Origin: Spirosoma arboris
GTDB lineage: Bacteria; Bacteroidota; Bacteroidia; Cytophagales; Spirosomataceae
Direction: 5' to 3'
Length of the DNA: 64,000 nt
NCBI RefSeq assembly: GCF_009754945.1
Contig: NZ_WPIN01000001.1
Location: 558,001 to 622,000 of the forward strand
Position numbers and translations under genes: made by a program. Positions 61,946 to 64,000 of this stretch are shown here, piece by piece. The notes beneath the pieces were generated by a model, which saw only the letters and a program-made list of their open reading frames with translations, had not been told where the DNA came from and searched no databases. Position 1 is the stretch's first letter; each line of letters begins with the position of its first letter.

Positions 61946-62054
61946 AGAGTGAATGGCGAATGAGTGAAAGAGCGAATTGGTCCCATCCAAGCAACGTGGT
62001 GCCTAGCTCTCCAACTTTTTTCGCTCTTTCACTCATTCAATCTTTCGCTCTTTA
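61943..62054. repeat. Inverted repeat inside the uxa operon
   Basis: The left arm (61943 to about 61976, starting at the uxaA stop codon) and right arm (62020-62054) are imperfect complements with 8-base words such as TTCGCTCT/TTCACTCA. The right arm ends three bases before the ATG of uxaC. The hairpin might set the relative expression of uxaC or guard the upstream mRNA. Confidence 0.8.
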
Positions 62055-62057
62055 CCC

Positions 62058-63488
62058 ATGAAAAAGCCCTTTCTAAACGACGATTTTTTGTTGCAAACCG
62101 AAACAGCTCAGCAGCTTTACCACGAGTTTGCCAAGCCGATGCCCATCATCGACTACCATTGTCACCTGCCGCCTGATCAGATTGCGGAGAATAAACAGTT
62201 CGAAAACCTGACGCAAATCTGGCTTTATGGCGACCATTACAAGTGGCGGGCCATGCGCTCGAATGGTGTGAACGAAAGCTATTGCACAGGCAATCAGTCC
62301 GATTTCGCCAAGTTCCAGAAATGGGCAGAAACTGTACCTTATACGGTTCGGAATCCGCTTTACCACTGGACACATCTGGAGTTGCAGCGGTATTTCGGGA
62401 TTACTGAAACGCTTAATGGCAAAAGCGCCCGGCGTATCTATGATGCCTGTACCGAACAATTACAGTCGCCAGATTTTTCGGTTCGGAACCTGCTCCGCCG
62501 AATGAATGTCGAAACCGTTTGTACAACCGACGATCCAGTCGATTCGCTCGAAAACCACCAGAAATTAGCCGATGAAGGTTTTGAGATTGGTGTCCTGCCA
62601 ACCTTCCGGCCCGATAAAGCAATGGCAGTCGAAGATGCAGGAATATTCAATTTATACGTTGCCCGCCTGGAAACTGTCAGCAATGTATCAATTACGACAT
62701 TCAACGACTTTCTGGCAGCCCTTCGCCAGCGGCATGATTATTTTGCAGCAATGGGCTGCAAACTTTCGGATCACGGTCTGGAACAGATTTACGCCGAAGA
62801 CTATACCGATGCCGAGATAAGTATCATTTTTGACAAAATTCGTTCGGGAGACGAGCTATCGAATTTAGAGATATTAAAGTTTAAATCGGCAATGCTAGTG
62901 CATCTGGCTGAGATGGATTGGGAAAAAGGCTGGACCCAGCAGTTTCACTTGGGCGCTCTTCGGAACAACAACAGCCGGATGCTTCGGCAGCTTGGTCCCG
63001 ACACCGGCTGGGACAGCATCGGCGATTTCGCACAGGCACGCGCCCTCGCCCGTTTCCTCGACCGTCTGGACACAACCGACAAACTGGCCAAGACGATTTT
63101 GTATAATCTTAACCCGAATGACAACGAACTAATCGCCACTATGATTGGTAATTTTAACGATGGGTCAGTGGCAGGAAAAGTACAATTTGGATCGGGTTGG
63201 TGGTTTTTAGATCAAAAAGAGGGTATGGAGCGACAAATCAATGCTCTTTCCAATATGGGCTTGTTGAGCCGTTTTGTGGGCATGTTGACCGATTCGCGCT
63301 CGTTCCTGTCATACCCACGTCACGAATATTTCCGTCGGATTCTGTGCAACATGTTCGGCAACGACATCGAAAACGGTGAACTTCCCGACGATATGGACTG
63401 GACTGGTCAGGTTGTGCAGAACATCTGTTACGGTAACGCCAAAACCTATTTCGGGTTCAGCAATAAACCCATGTCGTTGACGGTTTGA
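62058..63488 (+). CDS. uxaC: Glucuronate isomerase
   Basis: 476 residues, the amidohydrolase-fold uronate isomerase. The zinc motif IIDYHCHLPPDQIAENKQF, the CTTDDPVDSLENH segment (Asp ligand region) and GSGWWFLDQKEGMERQ are characteristic. It converts D-glucuronate to D-fructuronate and D-galacturonate to D-tagaturonate, feeding UxaB. It follows uxaA through a hairpin-containing spacer. Confidence 0.95.
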   Translation: MKKPFLNDDFLLQTETAQQLYHEFAKPMPIIDYHCHLPPDQIAENKQFENLTQIWLYGDHYKWRAMRSNGVNESYCTGNQSDFAKFQKWAETVPYTVRNPLYHWTHLELQRYFGITETLNGKSARRIYDACTEQLQSPDFSVRNLLRRMNVETVCTTDDPVDSLENHQKLADEGFEIGVLPTFRPDKAMAVEDAGIFNLYVARLETVSNVSITTFNDFLAALRQRHDYFAAMGCKLSDHGLEQIYAEDYTDAEISIIFDKIRSGDELSNLEILKFKSAMLVHLAEMDWEKGWTQQFHLGALRNNNSRMLRQLGPDTGWDSIGDFAQARALARFLDRLDTTDKLAKTILYNLNPNDNELIATMIGNFNDGSVAGKVQFGSGWWFLDQKEGMERQINALSNMGLLSRFVGMLTDSRSFLSYPRHEYFRRILCNMFGNDIENGELPDDMDWTGQVVQNICYGNAKTYFGFSNKPMSLTV

Positions 63489-63500
63489 TTGAAATTTACT

Positions 63501-64000
63501 ATGACCAAAGTCTGCTGCTTCGGCGAATTATTATTACGGTTTTCTCCAGTCGCGAATGGCGAATGGATACGGCAAACGGCCATGCCTGTATTTGTGGGTG
63601 GAGCAGAATTGAATGTAGCCACAGCCTTAGCCAATTGGGGTGTTCCCGTAAAATACAGTACGGTTCTTCCTGAGAATTCATTAGCCGATGACATTATTGG
63701 GTACGTTGCTCATAAAGAGATTGACCCATCGGGCATTGTCCGATTTGGACAACGTGTTGGCAGTTATTACTTGCCGCAGGGTAGCGACCTCAAAAATGCG
63801 GGTGTAATTTACGATCGGGCGCATTCGGCATTTTCGGAATTGGCGGTTGGTAAAGTTGATTGGGATGCTGTTTTGCAGGATACGAGTTGGCTACATGTCA
63901 GCGCTATTAGTCCTGCATTAAGCGCCGATGTTGCCGCAGCTTGTCAGGAATTAGTCGCTGTGGCTTCTGCCAAAGGGATTACCGTATCGATCGATCTTAA
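63501..64000 (+). CDS. kdgK: 2-keto-3-deoxygluconate kinase, N-terminal part
   Basis: Partial: ATG at 63501, 166 codons visible, frame still open at the right edge. PfkB-family start MTKVCCFGELLLRFSP, the substrate Gly-Gly motif VGGAELNVATALANWG, and YYLPQGSDLKNAGVIYDR fit a KDG kinase. It phosphorylates the product of UxaA, which completes the visible pathway. The catalytic Asp and ATP-binding half lie outside. It is 12 bases after the uxaC stop. Confidence 0.9.
   Translation, partial: MTKVCCFGELLLRFSPVANGEWIRQTAMPVFVGGAELNVATALANWGVPVKYSTVLPENSLADDIIGYVAHKEIDPSGIVRFGQRVGSYYLPQGSDLKNAGVIYDRAHSAFSELAVGKVDWDAVLQDTSWLHVSAISPALSADVAAACQELVAVASAKGITVSIDL

Overview
The window looks like a chromosomal segment of a Bacteroidota, most likely a Spirosoma-like member of the Cytophagales. 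This is inferred from gene content: DUF4249 lipoproteins beside an STN-type TonB-dependent receptor, paired DUF4331 proteins, a type IX secretion-like C-terminal tail, a RidA/D-threonine aldolase pair and many signal peptides and lipoboxes. It is supported by copies of the Bacteroidota -7 promoter element TAnnTTTG upstream of several genes and the near absence of strong Shine-Dalgarno sequences. No tRNA, rRNA, CRISPR array, transposase or prophage was recognised.

Layout. 1-2600: end of tsaD, a MOSC protein, a polytopic membrane protein and a VOC protein. 2600-10000 (mostly minus strand): alpha/beta hydrolase, class A penicillin-binding protein, MsrB, a SigK-like ECF sigma factor with its RskA-like anti-sigma factor, and a FAS1 (fasciclin) protein. 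10134-11669: an ALDH7-like dehydrogenase. 11670-13800: a small accessory-looking patch with a divergent HTH/GIY-YIG pair, two unknown small proteins, operator-like palindromes and terminators. 13817-17447: a multi-PAS histidine kinase and a single-domain response regulator. 17768-23757: an ArsR-SRPBCC pair with a clear operator, a secreted M14 peptidase, a TetR regulator and a DoxX-like protein. 24421-32257: DUF4331-DUF4331-TPR lipoprotein-TonB receptor. 32475-35608: a malonyl-CoA-synthetase-like enzyme, a 39-residue membrane peptide and a sodium:solute symporter.

35661-51022 is one long minus-strand series: unknown secreted protein, TonB receptor, two DUF4249 lipoproteins, an MG2-like protein, a GH106-like glycosidase, a PQQ dehydrogenase, a ROK kinase, a SIS protein and a small membrane protein. 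It suggests outer-membrane uptake followed by sugar processing. 51246-51410 holds the decayed C-terminus of a histidine kinase. 51554-57456 carries a 3-oxoacid CoA-transferase, a second VOC protein, RidA plus D-threonine aldolase, two unknown secreted proteins and an M19 dipeptidase. 57453-64000 is a hexuronate operon (uxaB-uxaA-uxaC-kdgK, the last cut by the window end) facing a divergent LacI regulator.

The most striking structural signal is not a gene. At about ten gene boundaries there is a long inverted repeat (arms about 17-42 bp, two of them perfect at 37 and 42 bp). Most arms are unrelated in sequence, and several are built from degenerate 7-10 base tandem words. They look like a recurrent hairpin-forming class of intergenic elements. 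I did not find a multi-gene system that I could confidently call new.
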